NCBI GenBank assembly: GCA_022984795.1
Contig: JALIHJ010000073.1
Coordinates: 5,001-69,000 of the forward strand
Source of the DNA: Fabrea salina
Lineage: Eukaryota > Ciliophora > Heterotrichea > Heterotrichida > Fabreidae
Reading direction: 5' to 3'
Length of the DNA stretch: 64,000 bases
Shown: positions 35,936 through 45,319 of the stretch, piece after piece
How positions within the stretch are numbered: position 1 is the first letter of the stretch
How the letters are laid out: the number at the start of each line of letters is the position of its first letter
Notes under the pieces: generated by a model
Databases searched by the model: none
Told to the model about the DNA's origin: nothing
Seen by the model: only the letters and a program-made list of their open reading frames with translations
Program-made: the position numbers and the translations under genes

Positions 35936-38254
35936 ATGAACGAAAGAAGTCTCAACAGAGCAGAAGTAGAACAGTTAGAAAAAGAACTAGAAGAAAATCC
36001 TTACAACATAAGAGCACTTAGCGAACTCGCTCAGTGGTTCGCAAGCCAAGGAGACTACACCTCAGCTTGCCAGCACTATGAAAAAATAGTCAGAGTAGAC
36101 GAAGAGAACGGAAAAGCTTGGACGGCTTTAGGCCACTGCTACTTACTAAAAGGAGAGTACCAGAAGTGCTTCACAGCATATCAGAAGGCCCTTTACACCA
36201 TGGAAGATAACCGCGACCCCCAACTGTGGTACGGGATTGGACTGCTCTATAATAAATTTGAAAGCTACGAGTACGCAGAACCCGCCTACCAAGCAGTGCT
36301 GCGGATTGACCCTAACTTCGAGCAGAAACACGAAGTCCTTTACAAACTAGGTTTAATTTACAAAAAAACCAAAAACTTCGAAAACGCTATTACTTATCTG
36401 AGGAACTCTATGGCCTGTGAAAGCATCCCTATTTCCCGAAAAATCGATGCCCTCTGCCACATCGGGAACTGCTACGAACACCAAGAGAAGATGGACGATG
36501 CCATTGAAATATACAAAGAAGCCCTTGCTTTGGACGAAAACAACTTCAAAACTATGGAGTTCCTCAGCTGGGCTTATATCCAGTCCCAAAACCACAACGA
36601 TGCTTTGGAGCTGCTTAAAAAAGCTTTGGAGTACGTAACTGAGAACTGTGCAGAAGCAGGCGACATCTACTACTTAATGGGTAGGTGCTACCTGGACATG
36701 ACCAAGTACCGCGAAGGTCAGTCGGCTTTTCAAAAAGCCATTTACAAGAACCCTAATGCTTACATTTACTGGTGCAGCATCGGAATACTCTACGCTTTGG
36801 CTTTGCAGCCCCAAGACGCTTTTGACTGTTTTGTGAAGGCTTCCAACATTTCAGCTGAAAGTGGAGATGTGTGGATGAACATGGCTGTGCTCTACGAACG
36901 ATGTGGGCAAAAGCAAGAAGCTGCCCTTGCTTACCAAAGAGCTTACAACCTAGACAACAACAACAAAAAAGCCCTTGAAAGAAAAACTAGGCTTCAGGCG
37001 GGAGAAGACACTCCACAACCACCTGAGTTCGCCCACCCTTACTTTGAGGTGTCAGACATCCCTTTTTCTATTAAGAAAAACGAAAAGTCTCTTAAACCCA
37101 TCAAGTCCCTTCCTGACATCAACAAGTTCAAACAAGAAGCTAACCCTGAAGAGTCCAAAATTAGAAACGAAGAAAACACTCCTTCTAGCAACTCTTCCCA
37201 ACAAGAGTCAGAAGCTGAGTCTGTTGCAGACAGCTCCCGTGACGAACCTTATCTCCCTCCTGAAGAAACCACACCCAAACCTCCCTCTCCTAGACCCCAG
37301 TCTCCCAAAGCACCCCCAAAAACTTACGTGCAACCCAAAATAGAACCAGCCCCTTCCCTTCAAAGCATTCCTAACACAAACTACACTGCACCTAAGTCAT
37401 TTTCGACTTCTTCTAACCTTTCAAATCTGTTCCCTGCTCCTAGCACTGGCAACGCTTCAGCCCAGCCCAAAGCACAGTTTCCTTCACAAAGCTCAGTTAA
37501 CTCAGGACCACCCCAGTTCTCTGGAGTTTTCACTCCAGGCTCTTCACAACCCACAAGTGCTCCTCAAGCTTCCCAGCCCCAAACCTCACAGCCTAACTTC
37601 CAAAACTTAGGAGGGTTCCCTTTTGCCTTTCCAGGAGCACCTTCTGGAGGTAACTCTGGAATGCCTAACATGCCTTCTGGAATGCCCAATATGCCTTCTG
37701 GAATGCCTAACATGCCTTCTGGAATGCCTAACATGCCTTCTGGAATGCCCAACATGCCTTCTGGAATGCCCAACATGCCTTCTGGAATGCCTTCAAACAT
37801 GGGGTCTATGCCTCCTACAATGCCTCCCAACATGCAAGGCATTCCTCCACAAATGATGCCTCACAATATGACTGGGATGCCAATGATGCCCAATATGCAC
37901 ACTGGAGGAATGCCTAGCAACCCTCAAGCATCGCAGGGACAATCACCTCAGTCCCAAATGAGCCATTACCAAATGGCAGCTTTGCAGTACATGATGATGA
38001 ACCCCATGATGATGCAGATGATGCAGCAAATGAACCCAATGGCTAACTACATGCAGCAAATGCGGATGATGGCTGCAAGGCAACAACAAATGGGACAACC
38101 CAAAAGGGAACAAGACTCTGAACTGGCAGAGGCCCTTGCGCACATGAACGAAAACGAAGACTCAGAGGAAGAAAGCGACGACACGGAAGACTACAGTAGA
38201 CGCAGAAGGCCAAGTTACAAAGACACCACTAAAAAGCGCAGAAAGAAGAAGTAA
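35936..38254 (+). CDS. CYC8/SSN6-like TPR transcriptional corepressor
   Basis: About 772 aa from ATG 35936; the frame opens at ATG 35894, but that stretch is AT-rich and leader-like. Eight to ten TPRs fill residues 10-370. Blocks close to SSN6/CYC8 and UTX/UTY are ALGHCYLLKGEYQKCFTAYQ, DPQLWYGIGLLYNKF and YAEPAYQAVLRIDPNF. The second half is disordered and Pro/Ser/Gln-rich, with a Met-Pro tandem repeat, a Met/Gln-rich stretch, and an acidic then basic end (RRRRPSYKDTTKKRRKKK) likely serving as a nuclear localisation signal. The yeast protein with TUP1 represses many genes. Confidence 0.82.
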   Translation: MNERSLNRAEVEQLEKELEENPYNIRALSELAQWFASQGDYTSACQHYEKIVRVDEENGKAWTALGHCYLLKGEYQKCFTAYQKALYTMEDNRDPQLWYGIGLLYNKFESYEYAEPAYQAVLRIDPNFEQKHEVLYKLGLIYKKTKNFENAITYLRNSMACESIPISRKIDALCHIGNCYEHQEKMDDAIEIYKEALALDENNFKTMEFLSWAYIQSQNHNDALELLKKALEYVTENCAEAGDIYYLMGRCYLDMTKYREGQSAFQKAIYKNPNAYIYWCSIGILYALALQPQDAFDCFVKASNISAESGDVWMNMAVLYERCGQKQEAALAYQRAYNLDNNNKKALERKTRLQAGEDTPQPPEFAHPYFEVSDIPFSIKKNEKSLKPIKSLPDINKFKQEANPEESKIRNEENTPSSNSSQQESEAESVADSSRDEPYLPPEETTPKPPSPRPQSPKAPPKTYVQPKIEPAPSLQSIPNTNYTAPKSFSTSSNLSNLFPAPSTGNASAQPKAQFPSQSSVNSGPPQFSGVFTPGSSQPTSAPQASQPQTSQPNFQNLGGFPFAFPGAPSGGNSGMPNMPSGMPNMPSGMPNMPSGMPNMPSGMPNMPSGMPNMPSGMPSNMGSMPPTMPPNMQGIPPQMMPHNMTGMPMMPNMHTGGMPSNPQASQGQSPQSQMSHYQMAALQYMMMNPMMMQMMQQMNPMANYMQQMRMMAARQQQMGQPKREQDSELAEALAHMNENEDSEEESDDTEDYSRRRRPSYKDTTKKRRKKK
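37660..37795. repeat. 21-bp coding tandem repeat (Met-Pro)
   Basis: About seven copies of a 21-bp unit encoding GMPNMPS in the CYC8-like gene, nearly identical at the DNA level and therefore prone to slippage and length variation. Confidence 0.85.
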
Positions 38255-38288
38255 TGTGTAACCTTTAATAAAAATTATACTTAGCCAC

Positions 38289-38762
38289 ATGACTGAGAAC
38301 TGGATACCACTCTCGGAATGCATTAACATCTGCGAGAAGAACTGGCTGAGGGACGCACGGAACGAAGCCAACCAAGGAGCAGCTGAAGCTCAAATAAACT
38401 ACGGCAGGATCCTCTTGAGAGGAACTAGTTTCATCAGGGCTGATCCTGAAAAAGGACTTAAGTACCTGAAAAAAGCATCCCGTCACAACGCAGAGGCGGC
38501 CTACACAATCGGGAAAGAGTTTTTATCCGGAAAGCGGATAAGTCAAGACGTCTACAAAGCTTACTTTTACTTAAGAATAGCTTCTCTGTTCCGCTGCAGG
38601 TGCGGAAGGATGAAAGAAGAGTACCACTCAGGCAGAATAAGCCATGCCCACCCTTGTTTTCCTTATATAGCTAAACAAACACTGGTGCAGGAGACTTTTC
38701 CAGAGGACTGTGAGAATCACTTCCAAAACAGGTTTTCAGAATGGCGAAGCAGAGAAGAGTAA
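38289..38762 (+). CDS. Sel1-like repeat protein
   Basis: 157 aa. It contains about two Sel1-type repeats: AAEAQINYGRILLRGTSFI with DPEKGLKYLKKAS, then AEAAYTIGKEFLSGKRI with DVYKAYFYLRIAS. A Cys/His-bearing tail follows (RCRCGRMKEEYHSGRISHAH), perhaps metal-binding. Sel1 repeats are helical scaffolds; partners cannot be inferred. The ATG follows TAGCCAC downstream of an AT-rich 34-bp spacer. Confidence 0.75.
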   Translation: MTENWIPLSECINICEKNWLRDARNEANQGAAEAQINYGRILLRGTSFIRADPEKGLKYLKKASRHNAEAAYTIGKEFLSGKRISQDVYKAYFYLRIASLFRCRCGRMKEEYHSGRISHAHPCFPYIAKQTLVQETFPEDCENHFQNRFSEWRSREE

Positions 38763-38773
38763 GTTATTATAAA

Positions 38774-40140
38774 TGGGAGAAGAGTTCATTTTGCTGCAAG
38801 GAGTTATGCCTTACCGGAAAATGAATTGCCAAACCCGCTTAGACGAAGTCCAGGATGTTATTTGTGACGCTTTGAGGGTAACTTTTAGGTAGTTAAGGTG
38901 TTTTTGGGGGCAGTTTAGGAAACTTTTAAGTGAGGTCACAAGTGAAACTAATGGCATAGACATCCAGTGGGTGTTCCAAGTGCTGGATAGTTTTGAGTTT
39001 TGGGGCAACTTAAGACATGTAAGAGTTACACAGCTTGCTAACGGCTTTGACACTGTAACAAACATCCGAATGATCAAAGCCGGACTTTACCTCTACAGCA
39101 GAAAGAAAGTCACGTAAACTCTACTTAGACTTGAACTCCTTAAGAAAGTTTACTTCTCGTTTGTCCTTTTGGACACTGAGTCTCAGAAGAACGGAGTGAA
39201 CCAAAACTCTAAGTTGCTGTCCCGAGCGTTTATACTCTGCAACAGGTTCATGCCTGTCAAGCTGATTGAGTTGTGGCTTGAGAAACACAAAACTATTCTT
39301 AGACACGAAACTAAAATAGCTCCAGATGAGTACTTCTTTTTAGCTGCTAACACTAGTGACCGAAACAAACTCATAGAAGAAAACATCCCTAAACCTAAAC
39401 TCGAAAACAAGAAGGACGAAAGAACTGGCACCTTTGAAATTGACCAAGTAGTGCTGAGTTCTCCTGACATCGACAAAAAACTTGAAAAAATCACTAGTTT
39501 AAACATAGTCGCTCAAAACGTTATTTTTGACACTGACGAAAAGATCCCTCACTCCAGTGCTGAGGTTTCTAAACTCGAAAAGTCACCTGACAACAAAGTC
39601 AACAGACTCAAAAGACACATGCAAAACCCTGAGTTGTTCAAACAAATCAAAAAAAACTTACAAGAGTCCAGGTACTTCATCAAAAAAGCCAAAAACGAAA
39701 AGTTCTCTTACTTAAGTTACAAAAGTAGACCCCAAACTTCTTGTACTAACTTTAAAGCTTCCCGACCAGTGTCAGCTATTAGTCCTTCGCAAACTATAAG
39801 GTCTTCCAAACCCCAAAACTTAAGAATCCAGTCACCTAGTTTCCAGCTTTTCAATAACCTTCCTGTTTCAAGTAAGTCCAACACAAAACTACTCAAAAAC
39901 TGCTTAGTAAGGCCAAGTTCAGGTGCAGTCAAAACTGAAAGAACCAGACCTTGCACTGCCAAAAGCCGACCCCAAACTGCAACTTCGCATGTAAGCACTG
40001 GAAACACTTTAGGAATCAAAAACGAGCCTTTCCACGTTATGACTCTTCGGGAGTCCGTAGTGGTTTCTCAGGTAGAAACCAAAACTCCCATTAAGCAACG
40101 CACTAGAAAAACCAGTATAAAGCCAAGGTGGCGTTATTAA
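38774..40140 (+). CDS. uncharacterised spliced gene with RPxS/T-rich tail
   Basis: About 439 aa. Two 15-nt introns (38878-38892, 39114-39128) link three segments into one frame ending at 40140. Near the start a further jump (38774 frame to 38821 frame) needs either a 17-nt removal (38785-38801) or one missing A before 38821. The first 200 residues are mostly helical (GIDIQWVFQVLDSFEFWGNL; KKVYFSFVLLD). The tail is basic with repeated SRPQTS, SRPVSA, RTRPCTA and SRPQTA motifs, a style common in cytoskeleton-associated ciliate proteins. No family is recognised. LSM2 starts 3 bp after its stop. Confidence 0.7.
38785..38801 (+). other. questionable 17-nt intron
   Basis: GTTCATTTTGCTGCAAG would bring the 38774 start into frame, but it has no GTAA start and no adenine at position 10. 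A single-base deletion just before 38821 explains the frame equally well. Confidence 0.3.
38878..38892 (+). other. 15-nt intron
   Basis: GTAACTTTTAGGTAG, ending in an in-frame TAG; the open frame resumes directly after it. Adenine is at position 10. Confidence 0.85.
39114..39128 (+). other. 15-nt intron
   Basis: GTAAACTCTACTTAG, containing an in-frame TAA if unspliced; removal joins SRKKVT to LELLKKVYFS. Adenine is at position 10. Confidence 0.88.
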
Positions 40141-40143
40141 TAA

Positions 40144-40425
40144 ATGTCATTGTTCTTCCATCCTTTGTTCAAAGGACTCTCAGACCGAAGCATTAAAGTA
40201 AAGGTACACTTGAAGAACGGAACTCAAGTTTCTGGAAGTCTGCAACACGTAGACGCTAACTTGAACATGCAGTTAAGCGAAGTAAGCAGCCCAGCAGTCC
40301 AGCTAACAGGTGTAAGTAGATGCTTTGTAAGAGGAAGCTCTGTAAAGTTTGTTAGTGTTTCCCACGAAAACTTGCATCCTGACTTACTACAAGAAATTAT
40401 CTCAAAAGAAGCACAACAAGTTTAA
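40144..40425 (+). CDS. LSM2: LSM2, Sm-like protein of the LSM2-8 and LSM1-7 rings
   Basis: 93 aa, the usual LSM2 length. Sm1 motif: IKVKVHLKNGTQVSGSLQHV followed by DANLNMQL. Sm2 motif: SRCFVRGSSVKFVSV, corresponding to NCFIRGSVVRYVQL of human LSM2. LSM2-8 binds the 3' U tail of U6 snRNA for splicing; LSM1-7 promotes decapping. The start is 3 bp after the stop of the preceding gene (TAATAAATG), so the two genes have almost no separate UTRs. It converges on PEX6 with an 8-bp gap. Confidence 0.93.
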   Translation: MSLFFHPLFKGLSDRSIKVKVHLKNGTQVSGSLQHVDANLNMQLSEVSSPAVQLTGVSRCFVRGSSVKFVSVSHENLHPDLLQEIISKEAQQV

Positions 40426-40433
40426 TATTACAC

Positions 40434-42554
40434 TTATTTTTTCTGCGACAACTTGTACTGCATGTCTTGGTACTTCTTTAGTTCACTTTGACTCAAAGAA
40501 GGAGTGAAGCTTTCTAAAGCCTGATCGAAGTGCCTCATGGTTACTTTTGGTTTCTCTAGACAGGGTTCTTCTTGGGCCTCTAGTTGCAGTGCTTTTTCTT
40601 GGTAAGCATTGCTGAGAGCAGTGCTGCACAAGGAGTAGAAGTCAGCCCCAGTCATGTTGTTGCTGCACTTTTGTGCAACTTGTGGTAAGTCAAAGTCACT
40701 TGGGAAACTGAACTTGCGAGTAAGGGCTTCAAGTATCTTGAGTTGGGACTCTTGGTCACTAGGCACTCCTAAGAATATCATTTTGTCAAACCTGCCTGGT
40801 CTCAGAAGCGCTGGATCTAGCAAGTCAGGCCTGTTGCTTGCTCCTATTACAAATAAGTTCTTTGAACTTTGCAAAGAGTCCAGCTCTGATAAAAGCTGAG
40901 CTACTATCCGGTCCATCACACCTCCAGAGTCCCCTCCGCTACCTCTTGCAGGGGCCAAAGCGTCTAGTTCGTCAAAAAAAAGCACACAGGGTTGGGAGTT
41001 CCTGGCTTTTTCAAAAAGTTCCCTTATGTTGCGTTCGCTTTCGCCTATGTAGCTGTTGAGTAACTCAGGACCTTTTACAGCAAGAAAGTTCAGCTGGCAT
41101 TCTGTAGCTACAGCTTTAGCCAGAAGAGTTTTGCCTGTGCCGGGGGGACCGTACAACAAGAGTCCCGACCTCGACCTTACTCCTGAAGAAAACAACTCTG
41201 GGTGCTTTAGTGGAAGTTGTATAGTGTCTATGATGTCTTCTTTGGCTTGAGTGAGTCCTCCTACGTCTTCCCACTTAACATTGGGAATTGAAGCCGATTT
41301 GTGAGAAGAAAGTATTTTCTGCAGGTCTTTGCCTGCTGAAACTTGGGAAGTTATTTCTATAAGTTCTTCAACTGACTTGCCTGGAGTTTGTTTGGCCAGT
41401 GAAATCGGGTCCAGCTGAGGACACAAGTAAGACACTATAGAGTTTCTGTCTTCTTCGTCAGGAGGCTGCAAGTTGACTTCTATAAACAAGTTCCTGATTA
41501 TGCCTGGCAAGGGTTTGTTGAGGCTTGTGGAAACTACTAACACAAAGCTTTGGGTAAGAGTCTCTTGGGCAAAAGAAACTAGTAGTTTTTTAAGGCTCTT
41601 AATAACGTGGGGTTGTCCGTAGGTGAAAAGACCTAAGCTTTCTGAGAACTGTCTTAAGTGCAGAACCACTGGAAGTATTTCTTTTGTGGCTTCTAGAGTT
41701 TTAGAGATTTGGCTTAAGTTGCATAAGTCGTAAAAAGAAGTTTCTTGCAAGTTGTACCCCAGAGACTGCGCAGTTTGGGCAACAACAGCTCGTTTTCCAC
41801 AGCCTCTAGGTGCTTTTAAGTTGACAAGCATAGGGGACTGTTCAAGTGTTGAGTACTTTTTTAACTCTAAAAGAGCTTTTCTGAAAGCTTTGATTTTGAA
41901 TACACTTGAGTAGGCATTCAGGAGTTTGTGGGAGTGGGCTAGACCTTTAGAAGAAACTACTTCTCCCTGGTGTATCTTGGTGGAACTGTCTACTTTAAAG
42001 AACTCAGAGTGAGTTTCGCCTTCGACTTCACTAACTATAAGAGTTCTGGTTTTAGAAAACACTGTTCCGTACAGCTTGTGGTAAGCTTTCTCAGAAACAA
42101 CTGGGAACTTCATGCTTTTCCAAACTACAGGTGGAAGACACTCGCTTAGGTCAAAGTCGCCGTAACCCTTTACCATTGAGATAACTACTTGTTTCGCCGT
42201 GGGTATGCTTTGTATCATCCTTACAGCTACTTGCTTAGTGCCCAAAATAGCTTTAACTAAGTAAGGCACTCTAAGGGAAGTTCCTTTAGTTGATTTGAGA
42301 ATAAGCCCTTTTGAAGGTGGAAGCAGCTCACTAGAACTAACTAACTCTGCGTGGTAGTGGTTCCCGGAGATCTCTAAACAAGTTGAGTAGCTTCTGACCA
42401 ACTCAGGCAAAGGCACTATTTGAAGGTATTCAGAGTCAACTGGAGCAGTGCACTCCCAGCCTTGACAAGTACCCGAAACCTCCATAAGTTGTTGGTCTGA
42501 AGACAAAAGGTAGTTTTTTGTGTAGGAGTAGCAAGCTTTGCTAGTGCATCTCAT
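40434..42554 (-). CDS. PEX6: PEX6-like peroxisomal AAA ATPase
   Basis: 706 aa. The second AAA domain is canonical: [15 protein letters not shown] Walker [16 protein letters not shown] Walker [19 protein letters not shown] second region of homology, and the PEX6-like [16 protein letters not shown]. The first AAA domain is degenerate ([16 protein letters not shown], no acidic Walker B), as in PEX6. With PEX1 it extracts the receptor PEX5 from the peroxisome membrane. It is shorter than fungal or animal PEX6 (about 930-1030), mainly in the N-terminal domains. Its ATG is 1 bp from the start codon of the divergent gene, so the true start could be slightly internal. Confidence 0.87.
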   Translation of the reverse strand: MRCTSKACYSYTKNYLLSSDQQLMEVSGTCQGWECTAPVDSEYLQIVPLPELVRSYSTCLEISGNHYHAELVSSSELLPPSKGLILKSTKGTSLRVPYLVKAILGTKQVAVRMIQSIPTAKQVVISMVKGYGDFDLSECLPPVVWKSMKFPVVSEKAYHKLYGTVFSKTRTLIVSEVEGETHSEFFKVDSSTKIHQGEVVSSKGLAHSHKLLNAYSSVFKIKAFRKALLELKKYSTLEQSPMLVNLKAPRGCGKRAVVAQTAQSLGYNLQETSFYDLCNLSQISKTLEATKEILPVVLHLRQFSESLGLFTYGQPHVIKSLKKLLVSFAQETLTQSFVLVVSTSLNKPLPGIIRNLFIEVNLQPPDEEDRNSIVSYLCPQLDPISLAKQTPGKSVEELIEITSQVSAGKDLQKILSSHKSASIPNVKWEDVGGLTQAKEDIIDTIQLPLKHPELFSSGVRSRSGLLLYGPPGTGKTLLAKAVATECQLNFLAVKGPELLNSYIGESERNIRELFEKARNSQPCVLFFDELDALAPARGSGGDSGGVMDRIVAQLLSELDSLQSSKNLFVIGASNRPDLLDPALLRPGRFDKMIFLGVPSDQESQLKILEALTRKFSFPSDFDLPQVAQKCSNNMTGADFYSLCSTALSNAYQEKALQLEAQEEPCLEKPKVTMRHFDQALESFTPSLSQSELKKYQDMQYKLSQKK

Positions 42555-42555
42555 A

Positions 42556-43362
42556 ATGGAAAGTATGTATGAGGAGATCTACGAAGTACTCAAAGACATG
42601 GAAAAGAGCAAGCAGGGAAGCAAGCCATGGAACCTGTTCACCTTCAACAAAGAGTCTTGCACTCTAAAACAACTAACTGAGAGGTGTCAAGAACTAGAAT
42701 CCGAAAACAAGTACTTAACTGAACAGTTAAGTCTTTTAAATCAAGAATTCAATGAACTATGCAACTCGCTTAAACACTCCACTCAAAGCTCCCAAATGAA
42801 GATTTCAGAACTCTCAAAAGAAAACTTGTCTTTAAAAGAAGAAAACTTGCTAATGACTAAAAACCTTCAAGAAAGCACCCAGCACTGGATGCACTACTCA
42901 GAAAAACTAAAAAATCAAATTGAAAAAACCAAACTCAAACTTGAAAAAGGAATACTTCAAAACAACTCACTCACTAAAGAGTACCAGCACCTAAGCAAGT
43001 GGAGTCAAGACTTACAAGAACGCGAAACTCAGTTTGCAAGCAACAAAAGTCACTTATTCAAAGAACTAGAAAACGCTTCAGAAGCCCTTAGACAAACTAA
43101 AACTGAGTTGAAAAAGTCTTTAAAAAAGCAAAAAGAACTTGAGTCTGACAACCTAAGACTACTAAAAGACCTTTCTAAAACTAAATCAGTAAATTCCACA
43201 TAGGTAATACACTCACTTCAGCAACAACTTGAAAAAAATGAGTTTGTCATTGAAAAACTACTTTTGAAGTGTAATAATTGTGGACACAAAAGCAATCTAA
43301 GAAGTCTTTCAGTTTGTAATCATAAGCACTTAACTCCAGTTAAGTACCCTAATTATAATTAG
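42556..43362 (+). CDS. coiled-coil protein with C-terminal Cys/His end, one 15-nt intron
   Basis: 263 aa after splicing at 43189-43203. A long coiled coil (about 35-235; LTERCQELESENKYLTEQL, LKKQKELESDNLRLLKDL) continues across the intron (VIHSLQQQLEKNEFVIEKLL). It ends in CNNCGHKS...CNHKH, a possible small zinc-binding element. No family is named. Its ATG lies 1 bp from the divergent PEX6 ATG; a second in-frame ATG is at 42565. Confidence 0.8.
43189..43203 (+). other. 15-nt intron
   Basis: GTAAATTCCACATAG, ending in the in-frame TAG. The coiled-coil frame runs on for another 52 codons after removal. Adenine is at position 10. Confidence 0.9.
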
Positions 43363-43595
43363 CTTTCTTTAAACTAAAAAACTGCCGAAGCTAGAAAACT
43401 TCAAAAGGTGTCTTCGAATGGTTCAATCCTGTCCATCGAATCACCCTAAGCGCGCTCAATTGAGCTTCCCATACATTTAGTGTGAAGTACCTTACAAAAT
43501 AATATTATATCCTGTCCACAACTCTAGAACTTCATTTAAACTAAAGCTTATTTAGTTAGCTATGAATTATATTTAAAAAGGGAACGCGCTAAGTT

Positions 43596-44633
43596 ATGAA
43601 ACTATCCAAAATTGACCTGAACAGGGACTCTAGCATGCCCTACAAAAAAGCAAAGATTCAACTTAGATGCAAAGAAACTCTAAGTCTACCACTGACTTGG
43701 AAGCTTCAAGACACAAACACATTGGAAGAACTTCATCAAAGAGAGTTAAATTTTAAGCTCAGTTCCAAAGATCTTTGTTTTTCCCGGAAGCAAATCACAC
43801 CTTGTATGCGTGCCATTCTTGGAGATTGGATGATTGAAGTTGCTGACAATTTTTTGCTTAAGCGGGAAACTCTTCATCTGGGAATATCCATAGTGGACCA
43901 GCACCTGTCGCTTTGCAGCGTTACTAAGCCCGAGCTGCAGTTAGTAGGGTTGTGTTGTTTGTTCATTGCTGCCAAAGTTGAGGAGGTTTTCGCCCCCAGA
44001 GCACACGACTTTTTGCAAGTTGCTGGAAATGTTTACTCCTTTGAAGAGATGATGTACACAGAAAGGCTTATTTTGGTCAAGTGTGGGTGGAGGATCTCGC
44101 CTGCTACTCTGATTAACTGGACGTCTTGGCTCATGAGTGAGTGGGACAACTTCGCCCAAGAAACAGGGCTTACGTCAGAGTTCCTTTTCAAATCCCCAAA
44201 AGAGTACTCTTACAAACTATTCAGACAAGCAGTGGGAATAGTAGACGCGGTTGCTTTGGACCAGGAACGCACTGAGTTCCCTGGTTGGGAGTTAGCTGTA
44301 GGCTCGCTGTACTTGGTGCTTGAAAGGGAAACTTGTAGTTTGGAAATTGCAGGTGCTATCAAAAAGCACTTCGACTACTGGCTAAAAGAAGTGTTTGAAG
44401 TACAAATAGAAGAACTAAGTCATGTACTTAGTTACTTGTATGGGTACTTGGGGTTACCGATAGGTTACGAACTTCCAAGGGCCTGCGTTGTTGTTCCTAA
44501 AGAACAGCTTGTGATGCACTATGAAGACTTTTTGGCTTACCAAAGTCACAGTAGTAAAACTCTTCCCTTTGTGAAGAATAGGATTAGGCAAGCTTCTGCT
44601 TTACATAACTGCTTAAATAATTCACTTAACTAG
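43596..44633 (+). CDS. A/B/E-type cyclin
   Basis: 345 aa. The cyclin box contains MRAILGDWMIEVADNFLLKR, the counterpart of MRAILVDWLVEV in mitotic cyclins, then LGISIVDQHLS, LVGLCCLFIAAKVEEVFAP and YSFEEMMYTERLILVKCGWR. A second cyclin fold follows (YSYKLFRQAVGIVDAVALD, ELAVGSLYLVLE). It activates a cyclin-dependent kinase. No N-terminal destruction box (RxxL) is obvious in the first 60 residues. The A, B and E types cannot be separated confidently. A 233-bp non-coding spacer lies upstream, long for this window, and may hold the promoter. Confidence 0.85.
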   Translation: MKLSKIDLNRDSSMPYKKAKIQLRCKETLSLPLTWKLQDTNTLEELHQRELNFKLSSKDLCFSRKQITPCMRAILGDWMIEVADNFLLKRETLHLGISIVDQHLSLCSVTKPELQLVGLCCLFIAAKVEEVFAPRAHDFLQVAGNVYSFEEMMYTERLILVKCGWRISPATLINWTSWLMSEWDNFAQETGLTSEFLFKSPKEYSYKLFRQAVGIVDAVALDQERTEFPGWELAVGSLYLVLERETCSLEIAGAIKKHFDYWLKEVFEVQIEELSHVLSYLYGYLGLPIGYELPRACVVVPKEQLVMHYEDFLAYQSHSSKTLPFVKNRIRQASALHNCLNNSLN

Positions 44634-44704
44634 TGTAGTTCTTGAATTTAATCCATTATTTTGTTAATTCAAAGCAAAATGAACCTTCGGTGGGCAAATC
44701 TAAT

Positions 44705-45316
44705 ATGGACGACTTAAACTACTACCGAACTAGACTAGAGAAACTAGTAACTAAACTCGAAAAAAAACCTAACCAAAAAGAAGCCCAACAACTAACAAAC
44801 AAAATCAAACTTGACTTGGAAGCATGCCAACAACTACTTTTGGAACTAGAAAGCCCTACTGACAAGAGACCCCTTGTTGAAGACTTAAACTCTCGATTCC
44901 AAAGAGCCTTAGGAGAACTTCAATTCAACCAAGAAGAACAACCCCTTTTTTTGGAACCCAAACAACTAAGTGCCCAGCAAGCCATACACAGAGGAGACAA
45001 AGCTTACCAAGAAGCCCAGGAACGCATGCAAAGTGCTTTTGCTGTAACTGAGCAGTCCAAACAAGTAGTGGGGAACATAGAACAAGAAGTCCACAGACAA
45101 GATCAAGTCATTCAAAGCATTGAGGACAAAACCAACGACCTTCACTCTAGGTTAAAGCGCTCTAAAAGAGTGCTAACCTTGATTTACTCAAGGTTCCTCA
45201 CAGACAAGCTGATAGCCTGTCTGATTTTAATGGTGTTGGTTCTAATAGTGTTTATAGTGGTATACAGAGCTTTAGGTTTAAGTGACCTTGACACACCTCA
45301 AGACAGCCTAAATTAG
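44705..45316 (+). CDS. Qb-SNARE, Vti1-like
   Basis: 203 aa from ATG 44705. An N-terminal helical region precedes a SNARE motif (about 105-165) with a glutamine near the zero layer (EVHRQDQVIQSIEDKTNDL) and the run LHSRLKRSKRVLTLIYSRFL. It ends in a C-terminal anchor of about 20 hydrophobic residues (IACLILMVLVLIVFIVVYRA) with a short luminal tail. This layout and the SRxL-type juxtamembrane block fit Vti1 (endosome/trans-Golgi fusion); GOSR-type Qb SNAREs are alternatives. A short out-of-frame ATG frame (44679-44717) overlaps the start and could matter if transcription begins that far upstream. Confidence 0.75.
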   Translation: MDDLNYYRTRLEKLVTKLEKKPNQKEAQQLTNKIKLDLEACQQLLLELESPTDKRPLVEDLNSRFQRALGELQFNQEEQPLFLEPKQLSAQQAIHRGDKAYQEAQERMQSAFAVTEQSKQVVGNIEQEVHRQDQVIQSIEDKTNDLHSRLKRSKRVLTLIYSRFLTDKLIACLILMVLVLIVFIVVYRALGLSDLDTPQDSLN

Positions 45317-45319
45317 GTG

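Noticed and set aside
43411-43440. tRNA-like T-loop GGTTCAATCC
   Set aside because: No acceptor or D-arm partner and no box A upstream; the flanks pair as a different hairpin.
20846-43592. Shared 12-mer ACGCGCTAAGTT near 20850 and 43585
   Set aside because: A 12-mer shared once in 64 kb is expected by chance; the flanks do not match.
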